Below are positions 1 through 7,647 of a stretch of 64,000 bases of DNA, one piece after another (position 1 is the stretch's first letter; every line of letters starts with the position of its first letter). A program made the position numbers and the translations under genes. Below the pieces are notes generated by a model, which saw only the letters and a list, made by a program, of their open reading frames with translations, ran no database searches and was not told the origin of the DNA. The DNA comes from Salipiger sp. CCB-MM3 (GTDB lineage: Bacteria; Pseudomonadota; Alphaproteobacteria; Rhodobacterales; Rhodobacteraceae): NCBI RefSeq assembly GCF_001687105.1, contig NZ_CP014595.1, forward strand, positions 2,617,001 to 2,681,000, given 5' to 3'.

Positions 1-217
1 TGTGAAAGCCGCGCGCGGCAAAGGCCTGCGCGACCCGGCCGTATTTCTCGACATACTCGGTGCGGCCGGGGAACAGCAGCACGGTGCCTTCGGCTTTCGC
101 CGGGCCGGGATAATGGCCAAGCCGCAGGCGCAGCCCGTCTTCGGCGCGGATCCAGAGCGCACGGGCGCCCTCGGGGCCCTCGGCCAGATCGGCATAGAAG
201 GGGGCCTCGGCGCTCAT
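1..217 (-). CDS. alpha/beta hydrolase, lysophospholipase-like (partial, C-terminus outside window)
   Basis: The complement reads from an ATG at 217 through 72 codons to the window edge without a stop. The protein begins MSAEAPFYADLAEGPEGARA and contains VLLFPGRTEYVEKYG, the strand and oxyanion-loop region typical of PldB-like monoacylglycerol lipases and lysophospholipases. The nucleophile elbow (GxSxG) and the rest of the triad lie outside the window, so enzyme class is inferred from the N-terminal motif only. The start overlaps the SCP2 gene's stop by four bases (ATGA), so the two are translationally coupled. Coupling to a lipid-binding SCP2 protein fits a lipid-metabolism role. Confidence 0.7.
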   Translation of the reverse strand, partial: MSAEAPFYADLAEGPEGARALWIRAEDGLRLRLGHYPGPAKAEGTVLLFPGRTEYVEKYGRVAQAFAARGFH

Positions 218-519
218 CCGGCCAGCGTCTTGGCCAGCCGCATGGCCGCGCCCATGTCGCCATCCATCTGCAGCGCGCCGGTCATATAGGCGGTGGTGGG
301 GTTCTTCTCACCCTCGATGATGGCGCGGAACGTCTCGGTGTCGGCGGTGAGCGTGACGTCGGCGGGCAGCTCGCCAGTTTCTGCCGCGGCACGCGCCCCG
401 GCTTCGTCGACGATGATCGCGCCTTTGCCCTCGATTACGAATTTCGCAACCCCGGCGAATCCCTCGCCATCCAGCTTCTTGTTCAGCGCGGCGACCGCCG
501 CCTTGACCGTTTCGCTCAT
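214..519 (-). CDS. SCP2 sterol-binding domain protein
   Basis: This is a 101-residue protein consisting of a single SCP2 domain: an N-terminal helix (MSETVKAAVAALNKKLDGEG), a strand with KFVIEGKGAIIVDE, and the C-terminal TAYMTGALQMDGDMGAAMRLAKTLAG hallmark. SCP2 domains bind lipids or acyl chains in a hydrophobic tunnel; in bacteria the ligand is mostly unknown. The ATG at 519 is preferred over an upstream in-frame ATG because a purine-rich GTGAGGA lies just upstream of it and the domain starts there. No signal peptide is present, so it is cytoplasmic. The downstream hydrolase overlaps its stop codon. Confidence 0.85.
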   Translation of the reverse strand: MSETVKAAVAALNKKLDGEGFAGVAKFVIEGKGAIIVDEAGARAAAETGELPADVTLTADTETFRAIIEGEKNPTTAYMTGALQMDGDMGAAMRLAKTLAG

Positions 520-584
520 GATCCGGACACTCCTCACGAATTCCTGTGCTGGCAATCCAGCGGGCTTGGGTTACACTTTCCTGT

Positions 585-1271
585 ATGAGCATGCTGTCGC
601 GCAAAATCCAACCTAGAACGGCGCTTGCGCTGGCCCTAGTCACGTTTTCCCTACCTTGCCTCGCTTTGGCACAAGAAGGGGCACAACAGGGGGCTCCGGA
701 TGGGCCACAGATGGGCGCGCAAAACGCGGCGCCCGATGCGGCAATCGCCGCCGGGCCGCAGGGGTCTCAGCAGGGGGCTGAAAAGGACACCCAGAGCCGC
801 GAGGCAGAGTTGCTCGCCGAGTTGGCCGCAGCGCCCAGCCCCGAGATCGCCGACCGGGCCGAGCGTGATTTGCGCGCGGAATGGTCGAAATCGGGGTCTG
901 CGGCGATGGATCTGCTGCTCAAGCGGGGCCGTGATGCGCTGGAGGTCGGCGAGATCGACACCGCCATTGGCCATCTCACCGCGCTCACCGATCATGCGCC
1001 CGGCTTCGCCGAGGGCTGGAGCACGCTTGCACTGGCCCATTACGCCGCCGACCGGCTGGGCCCGGCGATGGATGCGCTGGAACATACGCTGGCGCTCAAC
1101 CCCAATCATTTTGGCGCCCTGCAGGGCGTTGGCGCGATCCACGAGGAACTGGGCGATCTTGACCTTGCTTATCGGGCCTATTCACGGGTAGTTGAGCTCA
1201 GGCCTTACGACGAGACTGTCACCGAGGCAATCGATCGGCTGGAGACGCGGGTGAAAGGCGTTTCCCTCTAA
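585..1271 (+). CDS. secreted tetratricopeptide-repeat protein
   Basis: A 228-residue protein. Residues 1-29 form a Sec signal peptide (RKIQ, a hydrophobic core, then cleavage after LALA). A Gln/Gly/Ala/Pro-rich low-complexity stretch follows to about residue 65. The C-terminal half holds about three TPR helix pairs, for example IGHLTALTDHAPGFAEGWS, AMDALEHTLALNPNHFGAL and AYRAYSRVVELRPYDETV. TPRs mediate protein-protein contacts; no catalytic motif is visible. The ATG at 585 is chosen over an in-frame ATG at 546 because the signal peptide begins there. It is divergent from the SCP2 gene and 53 bases upstream of the helicase gene. The specific partner is unknown. Confidence 0.8.
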   Translation: MSMLSRKIQPRTALALALVTFSLPCLALAQEGAQQGAPDGPQMGAQNAAPDAAIAAGPQGSQQGAEKDTQSREAELLAELAAAPSPEIADRAERDLRAEWSKSGSAAMDLLLKRGRDALEVGEIDTAIGHLTALTDHAPGFAEGWSTLALAHYAADRLGPAMDALEHTLALNPNHFGALQGVGAIHEELGDLDLAYRAYSRVVELRPYDETVTEAIDRLETRVKGVSL

Positions 1272-1324
1272 AGGCTACAAGCGGACCCGAGGTTCGCTGA
1301 AGACGAAAGACAAGGCCCCCTCCC

Positions 1325-4291
1325 ATGGCCCAACGCGCGCGGATCGCGGCCGTCCTCGGCCCGACCAACACAGGCAAAACCCATTACGCCATCGAACGGA
1401 TGCTGGCGCACAGGTCCGGTATGATCGGCCTGCCGCTGCGTCTTTTGGCGCGCGAGGTCTATGACAAGGTGGTCGCCGCGCGCGGCCCCTCTGTCGCGGC
1501 GCTGGTCACCGGCGAAGAACGCATCGTGCCGCCGCGCGCGCAGTATTGGATTTGCACGGTCGAGGCGATGCCCGAGGGCATGGGCTGCGATTTTGTCGCC
1601 ATCGACGAGATCCAGCTTTGCGCCGATCCCGAGCGCGGCCATGTGTTCACCGACCGGCTGCTGCGCATGCGCGGGCTCAATGAGACGTTGTTTCTGGGCT
1701 CGGACACCATGCGCGGGCCGATCTCGCAGCTGGTGAAGGGCGTGGAGTTCATGCGCCGCGACCGCATGAGCCAGCTGTTCTATTCGGGCTCGCGCAAGAT
1801 CTCCCGCATGCCGCCGCGCAGTGCCATCGTCGGCTTCTCGGTGGACAACGTCTATGCCATCGCCGAGCTTCTGCGCCGCACCAAGGGCGGGGCGGCGGTG
1901 GTGATGGGAGCGCTCAGTCCGCGAACCCGCAACGCGCAGGTCGATCTCTATCAGAACGGCGATGTGGATTACCTCGTGGCCACCGATGCCATCGGCATGG
2001 GGCTCAACCTTGATGTCGATCACGTGGCGTTTTCCTCGCTGCGCAAGTTCGACGGGCGCCGCATGCGCGAGTTGCAGCCGAACGAGTTGGCGCAGATCGC
2101 GGGCCGTGCGGGGCGGGGGATGCGCGACGGCTCGTTCGGCACCACCGGCGACGCGGGGCAGATCGACGAAGAGTGGGTGGAGGCGATCACCAGCCACCGG
2201 TTCACCCCGCTGAAAAAGCTCAACTGGCGGAATTCGGCGCTGAAATTCGGCTCGCCCGAGGCGCTGATCGACTCGCTCGAGCAGGCGCCGCCGGACCAGA
2301 ATCTGGTCAAGGCGCGCGAGGCTGACGATCTGATGTCGCTGAAAACGCTCAATTCGCAGGCGGAGGTCCGCGCCCGCGCGTCCGACCCGGCCTCGGTAAA
2401 GCTGCTGTGGGATGTCTGCCGTATTCCCGATTTCCGCGGCATCAGTCATAATGAACACGCGTCCATGCTGCAGGTGATCTACCAGCATCTGCACGAGCGC
2501 GGGAGTATCCCGGGCGACTTCATGGCGCGGCAGGTGAAACGCATTGATCGAACCGATGGAGATATCGATGCGTTGTCGAAACGGCTGGCGTTCATCCGCA
2601 CATGGACTTACGTGGCGCAACGCAAAGGTTGGGTGGATGACGAAAGCCATTGGCGCGAGGCGACCCGCGCGGTAGAAGACGCACTGTCCGATGCGCTGCA
2701 CGCGCGTCTGACGCAAAGATTTGTTGACCGCCGCACATCAGTGCTCTTGCGGCGGTTGAAGCAGAAGGAGGCCCTCTTGGCCGAGGTGAACGACAACGGA
2801 GAAGTGACCGTCGAAGGCGAATTCGTCGGTCGGCTCGAGGGGTTCCGGTTCCGGCAGGATGCCGGGGCGACGGGCCAGGAAGCCAAGACGCTGAAGACAG
2901 CGTCGCTGCAGGCGCTGGCGCCGCATTTCCACCTGCGGGCGGATCGCTTCTATAACGCTCCCGATACCGAGATCGACTTCACCGAACAGGGTGGTCTGAT
3001 GTGGGGCGAGCAGGCGGTCGGCAAGCTGGTGAAGGGCGATGACCCGCTGAAGCCGCGCGTTGCCGTTTTCGTCGATGACGAGGCTGGCCCCGATGTGGCG
3101 CAGAAGGTCGAACGCCGTCTGCAGCATTTCATCGATCGCAAAATCGCCGCGCTCTTCGAGCCGCTGCTGAACCTGCAGAACGACGAGGCTCTGACCGGTC
3201 TGGCGCGTGGCTTCGGCTTCCGCCTGATCGAGGCGATGGGCATCATCCCCCGCAGCCAGGTGGCCGATGAGGTCAAGCAGTTGGATCAGGACGCCCGTGG
3301 CGCGCTGCGCAAGCATGGCGTGCGTTTCGGTCAGTACACGATCTTCATGCCGCTGCTGCTCAAGCCCGCGCCGACGCGCCTGCGTCTGGTGCTGTGGTCG
3401 CTGTCGAACGATCTCGACACCTTCCCCGAGGCACCGCCGCCGGGTCTGGTGACCGTGCCCAACATGCGCGATGTGCCGATGGTGCATTACTCGCTGTCCG
3501 GCTACCGCCCCGCAGGCGAGCGCGCCATCCGCATCGACATGCTCGAGCGTCTGGCCGACATGCTGCGCAGCGAAGACAGCCGCGGCGGCTTTGAGGCCAA
3601 GGCCGACATGCTGTCGATCACCGGCATGACGCTGGAGCAGTTCGCTGACCTGATGGAAGGTCTCGGCTACCGCGCCGAAAAGGGCGAGCGCACCAAGGTG
3701 CGTGCCGCTGACAAGGTGCTGACCGAAAGCTCCGATCCGACCGGCACCCCGGGTGAGGACGAGCCGGTGTTCGACGCCGCGCAGGAAGAAGAGGCGACCC
3801 CCGCCGCAATGGCCGATCCGGCTGCCGAGCCCGCGCCCGCGGATGTGGTGACCGGCACCGAGAGCATCGACGACGAGGGCGTTGCCCCCATCGCCGAGAC
3901 GCCGGACGCGACCGAGGTGGACAACCACATCCCCGAAGCGTCGGAAACCGAAGTGTTGCCGGGCGAAAGCCCCGATGCGGCGCTCGCAGGTCCCGAGATC
4001 GAGGTGTTCTACACCTTCACCTGGGGTGGCAACCGCAACCGCGGTGGCCGTCAGGGTGGCCGTGACGGTGGTGCCCGCGAGGGTGGCCGTGAAGGCGGTC
4101 GTCAGGCGCGCGGCAAGGGTGGCCCCAAGGGCGGCGGCAAGCCGCGCGGCAAAGGCGGTCCCCGCAGCGGCGGCAAGGGTGGTCCGAAAGGGCCGAAGAC
4201 CTTCGAGTCGCGCCCCGAGAAGAAGGACCGGATCGATCCGGACAACCCCTTCGCGGCTGCGCTCATGGGCTTCAACAAGGACAAGTCCTGA
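1325..4291 (+). CDS. SUV3-type DEAD/DEAH-like RNA helicase with RG/KG-rich tail
   Basis: A 988-residue superfamily 2 helicase. Walker A is GPTNTGKT (residues 12-19) and the DExx box is DEIQ (94-97). RecA-like domain 2 has YLVATDAIGMGLNLDVDHV, and motif VI is QIAGRAGRG. The ADAIGMGLN / DEIQ combination is characteristic of SUV3/MgpS helicases, which unwind RNA in decay. The middle region (about 330-770) is helical. Residues after about 780 are acidic and low-complexity, ending in a tail of about 60 residues rich in RG, GG and KG (GGNRNRGGRQGG) expected to bind RNA non-specifically. The next gene, an S4 RNA-binding protein, begins 21 bases downstream, consistent with an RNA-related operon. The exact substrate is not known. 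Confidence 0.88.
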   Translation: MAQRARIAAVLGPTNTGKTHYAIERMLAHRSGMIGLPLRLLAREVYDKVVAARGPSVAALVTGEERIVPPRAQYWICTVEAMPEGMGCDFVAIDEIQLCADPERGHVFTDRLLRMRGLNETLFLGSDTMRGPISQLVKGVEFMRRDRMSQLFYSGSRKISRMPPRSAIVGFSVDNVYAIAELLRRTKGGAAVVMGALSPRTRNAQVDLYQNGDVDYLVATDAIGMGLNLDVDHVAFSSLRKFDGRRMRELQPNELAQIAGRAGRGMRDGSFGTTGDAGQIDEEWVEAITSHRFTPLKKLNWRNSALKFGSPEALIDSLEQAPPDQNLVKAREADDLMSLKTLNSQAEVRARASDPASVKLLWDVCRIPDFRGISHNEHASMLQVIYQHLHERGSIPGDFMARQVKRIDRTDGDIDALSKRLAFIRTWTYVAQRKGWVDDESHWREATRAVEDALSDALHARLTQRFVDRRTSVLLRRLKQKEALLAEVNDNGEVTVEGEFVGRLEGFRFRQDAGATGQEAKTLKTASLQALAPHFHLRADRFYNAPDTEIDFTEQGGLMWGEQAVGKLVKGDDPLKPRVAVFVDDEAGPDVAQKVERRLQHFIDRKIAALFEPLLNLQNDEALTGLARGFGFRLIEAMGIIPRSQVADEVKQLDQDARGALRKHGVRFGQYTIFMPLLLKPAPTRLRLVLWSLSNDLDTFPEAPPPGLVTVPNMRDVPMVHYSLSGYRPAGERAIRIDMLERLADMLRSEDSRGGFEAKADMLSITGMTLEQFADLMEGLGYRAEKGERTKVRAADKVLTESSDPTGTPGEDEPVFDAAQEEEATPAAMADPAAEPAPADVVTGTESIDDEGVAPIAETPDATEVDNHIPEASETEVLPGESPDAALAGPEIEVFYTFTWGGNRNRGGRQGGRDGGAREGGREGGRQARGKGGPKGGGKPRGKGGPRSGGKGGPKGPKTFESRPEKKDRIDPDNPFAAALMGFNKDKS

Positions 4292-4312
4292 GCCCCTCGG
4301 GACACTGACCCA

Positions 4313-4696
4313 GTGACCGAACAACTCCAGAAGATCCGCCTCGACAAATGGCTCTGGCAGGCCCGCTTCTTCAAGACGCGGAGCCTGTCGGCCAAGGCCA
4401 TCGGGGCGGGGCTTCGCGTGAATGGGACCAATGTATCGAAACCCGCCTTCAACGTCGGGCCGGGGGATGTGCTGACCTTCTCTCAGGCGCGGCAGGTGCG
4501 GGTGATCAAGGTGCTGGCGCTTGGCGAACGGCGCGGTCCGGCCCCCGAAGCGCAGCAACTCTACGAGGACCTCGATCCGCCGCAGCCGAAATCGAAGGAC
4601 GACGTTCCACCGGTGCAGCGCCTCGAAGGCAATTCTCGTCCCACCAAGCGTGACCGCAGGAAACTCGATCTTGATCGCGGCCGGACGCTTGAATGA
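4313..4696 (+). CDS. hslR: S4-domain RNA-binding protein, Hsp15-like
   Basis: A 127-residue protein with an N-terminal S4 domain, IRLDKWLWQARFFKTRSLSAKAI followed by GLRVNGTNVSKPAFNVGPGDVLTF. This matches HslR/Hsp15, which binds stalled 50S subunits carrying nascent-chain tRNA and helps recycle them. The C-terminal half is basic and Pro-rich (PTKRDRRKLDLDRGR), usual in alphaproteobacterial members. Translation starts at GTG 4313; the S4 motif begins almost at once and no closer ATG fits. It lies 21 bases after the helicase gene and 49 bases before fdxA, so co-transcription is likely. Confidence 0.85.
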   Translation: MTEQLQKIRLDKWLWQARFFKTRSLSAKAIGAGLRVNGTNVSKPAFNVGPGDVLTFSQARQVRVIKVLALGERRGPAPEAQQLYEDLDPPQPKSKDDVPPVQRLEGNSRPTKRDRRKLDLDRGRTLE

Positions 4697-4745
4697 TCCG
4701 CTGTGCTGGTCTAGCTAAGCGCCCATCAGCCTTTGAGAGACAGCA

Positions 4746-5084
4746 ATGACCTACGTCGTCACCGAAAATTGTATCGCCTGCAAATACACCGACTGCGTGG
4801 AAGTCTGCCCGGTGGACTGTTTCTACGAGGGTGAGAATACGCTGGTTATCCACCCCGACGAATGCATCGACTGCGGCGTCTGCGAGCCGGAATGCCCCGC
4901 CGATGCGATCCGTCCGGACACCGAGCCGGACATGGAGAAATGGGTGGAGTTCAACCGCAAGTATGCGGAGCTCTGGCCGGTGATCATCACCAAGAAAGAC
5001 CCGCTGCCCGAAGCCGAAGAGCGCGACGGCGAGGCGGGCAAGATGACCAAGTATTTCTCGGAAGCGCCGGGCGAGGGCGACTGA
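4746..5084 (+). CDS. fdxA: ferredoxin FdxA, 7Fe type
   Basis: A 112-residue ferredoxin. Cysteines lie at 9, 12, 17, 21, 25, 40, 43, 46 and 50, the same spacing (offset by one) as Azotobacter ferredoxin I. By analogy C9, C17 and C50 would hold a [3Fe-4S] cluster, C21, C40, C43 and C46 a [4Fe-4S] cluster, and C12 and C25 would be free. The C-terminal extension ([18 protein letters not shown]) is typical of the FdxA family. It is a low-potential electron carrier in the cytoplasm; its partner is not apparent here. An AGAGA-type ribosome site lies about 6 bases before the ATG. Confidence 0.93.
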   Translation: MTYVVTENCIACKYTDCVEVCPVDCFYEGENTLVIHPDECIDCGVCEPECPADAIRPDTEPDMEKWVEFNRKYAELWPVIITKKDPLPEAEERDGEAGKMTKYFSEAPGEGD

Positions 5085-5100
5085 CCGAGAAGCAAGACGA

Positions 5101-5160
5101 CCGGCGCGGGGCGCGATTCGTGCCTGCCGCGCCGGAACCCGCACACGGGGGCGTGTTTTT
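5101..5160 (+). terminator. hairpins downstream of fdxA (probable terminator region)
   Basis: A perfect 9-bp stem (5101-5109 with 5127-5135) is followed by a short ACACG/CGTGT hairpin (5143-5147 with 5152-5156) that runs directly into five Ts. Together they could end the fdxA transcript. The rest of the 312-base gap to carD holds no convincing gene. A TATATT at 5233-5238 could be a -10 element for carD, but no good -35 is present. Confidence 0.5.
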
Positions 5161-5396
5161 CCCCGTAACATATTGGTACAGAAATAGTTCTTTCCGGGGC
5201 GGGCGCTCCTAGGAAAGACGGTCGTTTTGTGCTATATTCTGCGCCACTCATGTTGAAACCATGCACATACGACCGGGCCGATCTGCACCCGGGGGGTTAA
5301 GCGAAACGCGTTAACACCAGGCGAACGGAATGCTCCGCATCCCGTCCGTCTTTCTGTCGCGTGTGCACAAGGTTTTGCTGCTAAGGACGCTGTTGG

Positions 5397-5906
5397 ATGA
5401 CCAAGACCAAGAAGAACGAATTCCGCCCGAACGACTACGTGGTCTACCCCGCCCATGGTGTGGGCCAGATCATGTCGATCGAAGAGCAGGAAATCGCCGG
5501 CCTCAAGCTGGAACTGTTTGTGATCTCCTTCGAAAAGGACAAGATGACCCTGCGGGTGCCCACCCATAAGGCCACTGAAATCGGCATGCGTTCGCTGTCC
5601 TCCCCCGACGTGGTGAGCCAGGCCATGAAGACCCTGAAGGGCAAGGCCAAGGTGAAACGTGCCATGTGGTCCCGCCGGGCTCAGGAATACGAACAGAAGA
5701 TCAACTCGGGTGACCTGATCGCCATCGCCGAAGTGGTGCGCGACCTGCACCGCGCCGACGATCAGCGCGAGCAGAGCTACTCCGAGCGTCAGCTCTACGA
5801 AGCCGCGCTCGAGCGCCTGACCCGCGAAGTCGCGGCTGTCAGCGGTGGCGACGAAGTGGCCGCCGCCCGTCAGGTCGACGAAGTGCTGGGGCTGCGCGCC
5901 GCCTGA
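5397..5906 (+). CDS. carD: CarD-family transcriptional regulator
   Basis: A 169-residue protein. Residues about 5-65 form the Tudor-like RNA-polymerase-interacting domain (FRPNDYVVYPAHGVGQIMSIEEQEI then LELFVISFEKDKMTLRVPTHKA). The rest is the helical C-terminal domain with the RRAQEYEQKINSGDLIAIAEVVRDL motif characteristic of CarD/CdnL. Family members bind the RNAP beta subunit and stabilise the open complex, notably at rRNA promoters. It is monocistronic: a gap with hairpins precedes it and a strong bidirectional terminator follows. Confidence 0.93.
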   Translation: MTKTKKNEFRPNDYVVYPAHGVGQIMSIEEQEIAGLKLELFVISFEKDKMTLRVPTHKATEIGMRSLSSPDVVSQAMKTLKGKAKVKRAMWSRRAQEYEQKINSGDLIAIAEVVRDLHRADDQREQSYSERQLYEAALERLTREVAAVSGGDEVAAARQVDEVLGLRAA

Positions 5907-5927
5907 TAGGGCGCATTCTCTCAAAAT

Positions 5928-5964
5928 TAAAAAGGGCCGTCCCCGCGGGGACGGCCCTTTTGCT
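5928..5964. terminator. bidirectional intrinsic terminator between carD and ndh
   Basis: Positions 5931-5960 form a perfect 30-base inverted repeat (arms of 14 with a 2-base centre, AAAGGGCCGTCCCC on the left), flanked by A residues on the left and Ts on the right. It can therefore stop transcription from carD on the plus strand and from the NADH dehydrogenase gene on the minus strand. Confidence 0.93.
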
Positions 5965-5984
5965 TTGCCTGCCTTTGGCGCGGC

Positions 5985-7301
5985 TCAGTGCAGCTTCAGC
6001 TTCGGACGGATGCGCTTGGACGCGCCGCCGATCAGCGAGCTCAGTGTGGCGCGCCATGTGCCCAGAACCGACTTGCGGTGCAGGAAGTGCAGCGAGCGAT
6101 AGGCACGGCGGGCCAGCCAGCCCTCGATGGTGATCGTGCCGATCGCCTTGCCCATCAGCGAGCCCACAGCGCCCTCGTTGGAGATCGCCACCAGCGAGCC
6201 GTGGTCGGCATAGGAGAAGGGCTTGAGCGGCTTGCCAGCCAGCTGTGCGGCGATCTGGCGCTCCATGAACTCGGCCTGCTGGGTGGCGACCTGCGCGCGC
6301 GGCGGCAGCGAGGTCTCCTTGGCGGGCCACGGGCAATCGGCGCAGTCGCCCAGAGCGTAAATCTGATCGTCGGCCAGCGTCTGCAGGGTGGGGCGCACCT
6401 TGAGGCGGCCAAGGCTGCCGGTCTCGAAGCCTTCGAGCTGGCCGATCACCTCGGGGGCGCGCACACCGGCGGCCCAGACGGTCAGGTTCGAGGTGAATTC
6501 CGTGCCATCGGCCAGATGCACCGAGCCCGGCTCGATCCGCGCCACTTTCGCACCGCAGTGCACGTCGATGTGCAACTCGCGCAGGTGCCGCTCGACCTTC
6601 ATCGAGATATTCTCGGGCAGCGCCCCAAGCACGCGCGGCGCGGCTTCCAGCACGCGGATGGTCACCGCGTCGGGGCGGCGCACCTTGTGGATGCCGTTGC
6701 GGGCGAACTGACCGGCGGCCTCGCGCAGCTCTGCGGCCAGTTCCACGCCGGTGGCGCCCGCGCCGATGATGGTCAGCTCCAGCTTGTCGTCCCGCGTGCA
6801 GAGCGCGCCGGTCTGGAAGCGCAGGAAGAGGTTCAGCAGTTCCGCCTGCAGGCGTTTGGCCTGCGCGGGCGTGTCCAGCATCATGCAGTTCTCGGCCACA
6901 CCCGGCGTGCCGAAGTCGTTCGAGCGGCTGCCGATGGCCAGCACGAGGATGTCATAGGGCAGGGCGCGCTTGGGTGCGAGCGGGCGGTTGGCCGGGTCGT
7001 TCACCGCCTGCAGGTGCACCAGCTTTTTCTCGCGGTCGATGCCGGTGAACCGTCCGAGGCGGAAGCTGTAATCGTTGCGATGCGAATGCTCGAGCAGGCT
7101 GATCTCTTCGTCGAACCCTTTGGTGCCGGCTGCGAATTCGTGCAGCGAGGGTTTCCACATATGCGAGAGGTTCTCGTCCACCAGCGTGATCTCGGCCTTG
7201 CCGTGTCGGCCGAACTTATGGCTGAGGCGGGTGGCGAGGTTCAGCCCGGCAGTGCCGGCGCCGACGATGACGATTCTGGGAGGCTTGGAAGTCTGTGTCA
7301 T
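5985..7301 (-). CDS. ndh: NAD(P)/FAD-dependent oxidoreductase, type II NADH dehydrogenase
   Basis: A 438-residue protein with two Rossmann folds: an N-terminal FAD site (IVIVGAGTAGLNLA) and a central NADH site (LTIIGAGATGVELAAEL). The GDCAD motif near residue 310 contacts FAD. The C-terminal WLARRAYRSLHFLHRKSV segment is a basic amphipathic region matching the membrane-anchoring end of NDH-2 enzymes. It would pass electrons from NADH to quinone without pumping protons. The ATG at 7301 is chosen because the FAD motif starts eleven residues later; the longer in-frame extension is arginine-rich and unlikely to be translated. Confidence 0.88.
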   Translation of the reverse strand: MTQTSKPPRIVIVGAGTAGLNLATRLSHKFGRHGKAEITLVDENLSHMWKPSLHEFAAGTKGFDEEISLLEHSHRNDYSFRLGRFTGIDREKKLVHLQAVNDPANRPLAPKRALPYDILVLAIGSRSNDFGTPGVAENCMMLDTPAQAKRLQAELLNLFLRFQTGALCTRDDKLELTIIGAGATGVELAAELREAAGQFARNGIHKVRRPDAVTIRVLEAAPRVLGALPENISMKVERHLRELHIDVHCGAKVARIEPGSVHLADGTEFTSNLTVWAAGVRAPEVIGQLEGFETGSLGRLKVRPTLQTLADDQIYALGDCADCPWPAKETSLPPRAQVATQQAEFMERQIAAQLAGKPLKPFSYADHGSLVAISNEGAVGSLMGKAIGTITIEGWLARRAYRSLHFLHRKSVLGTWRATLSSLIGGASKRIRPKLKLH

Positions 7302-7647
7302 GATCGAGGCATTTCGCGTCTGTCGGACGGAGGGCGGGACGTGGCCGGCGCCTCTTGCGCGGGTCTTGGTCCACCTCCGGCGGCCTCCGCATACATGAGG
7401 TGATCGTAAACAACAGCGACGAAAGGGCGCATTGCGCACACATTCCCGCGATTGGTGGCGCTGGCGTCGCATTCTGCACGAGAATTGAGCTTATCGCCCC
7501 ATCCGGCCTGCGCTTTTCGCGCCTGCGGCATACCGTGGGATACTCAAACCCCTTATTTTATTGCGCCCAGGGTCGCCTGGGCGGCATAATTTGCTGCGCT
7601 GCAGCGACGCGCCTTGAGTGATTCTCCCTTGGCCAAATGCGGTGAGA
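7302..7647. other. intergenic region between ndh and the Kef-type gene
   Basis: This 346-base gap has no convincing coding sequence; a possible 88-codon plus-strand frame has no recognisable features. It must carry the ndh promoter (minus strand), but I see no clear -35/-10 pair. An 8-bp hairpin (7564-7571 with 7576-7583, loop GTCG) lies downstream of the Kef-type gene without a T run. Confidence 0.5.

Noticed and set aside
2738..4558. 606-codon open frame on the minus strand inside the helicase gene
   Set aside because: High GC leaves long stop-free antisense frames. The translation is low-complexity His/Gln/Arg-rich, while the plus strand carries clear helicase motifs.
7355..7621. 88-codon plus-strand frame between ndh and the Kef-type gene
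   Set aside because: No recognisable domain, no good ribosome site, and composition unlike the real genes.
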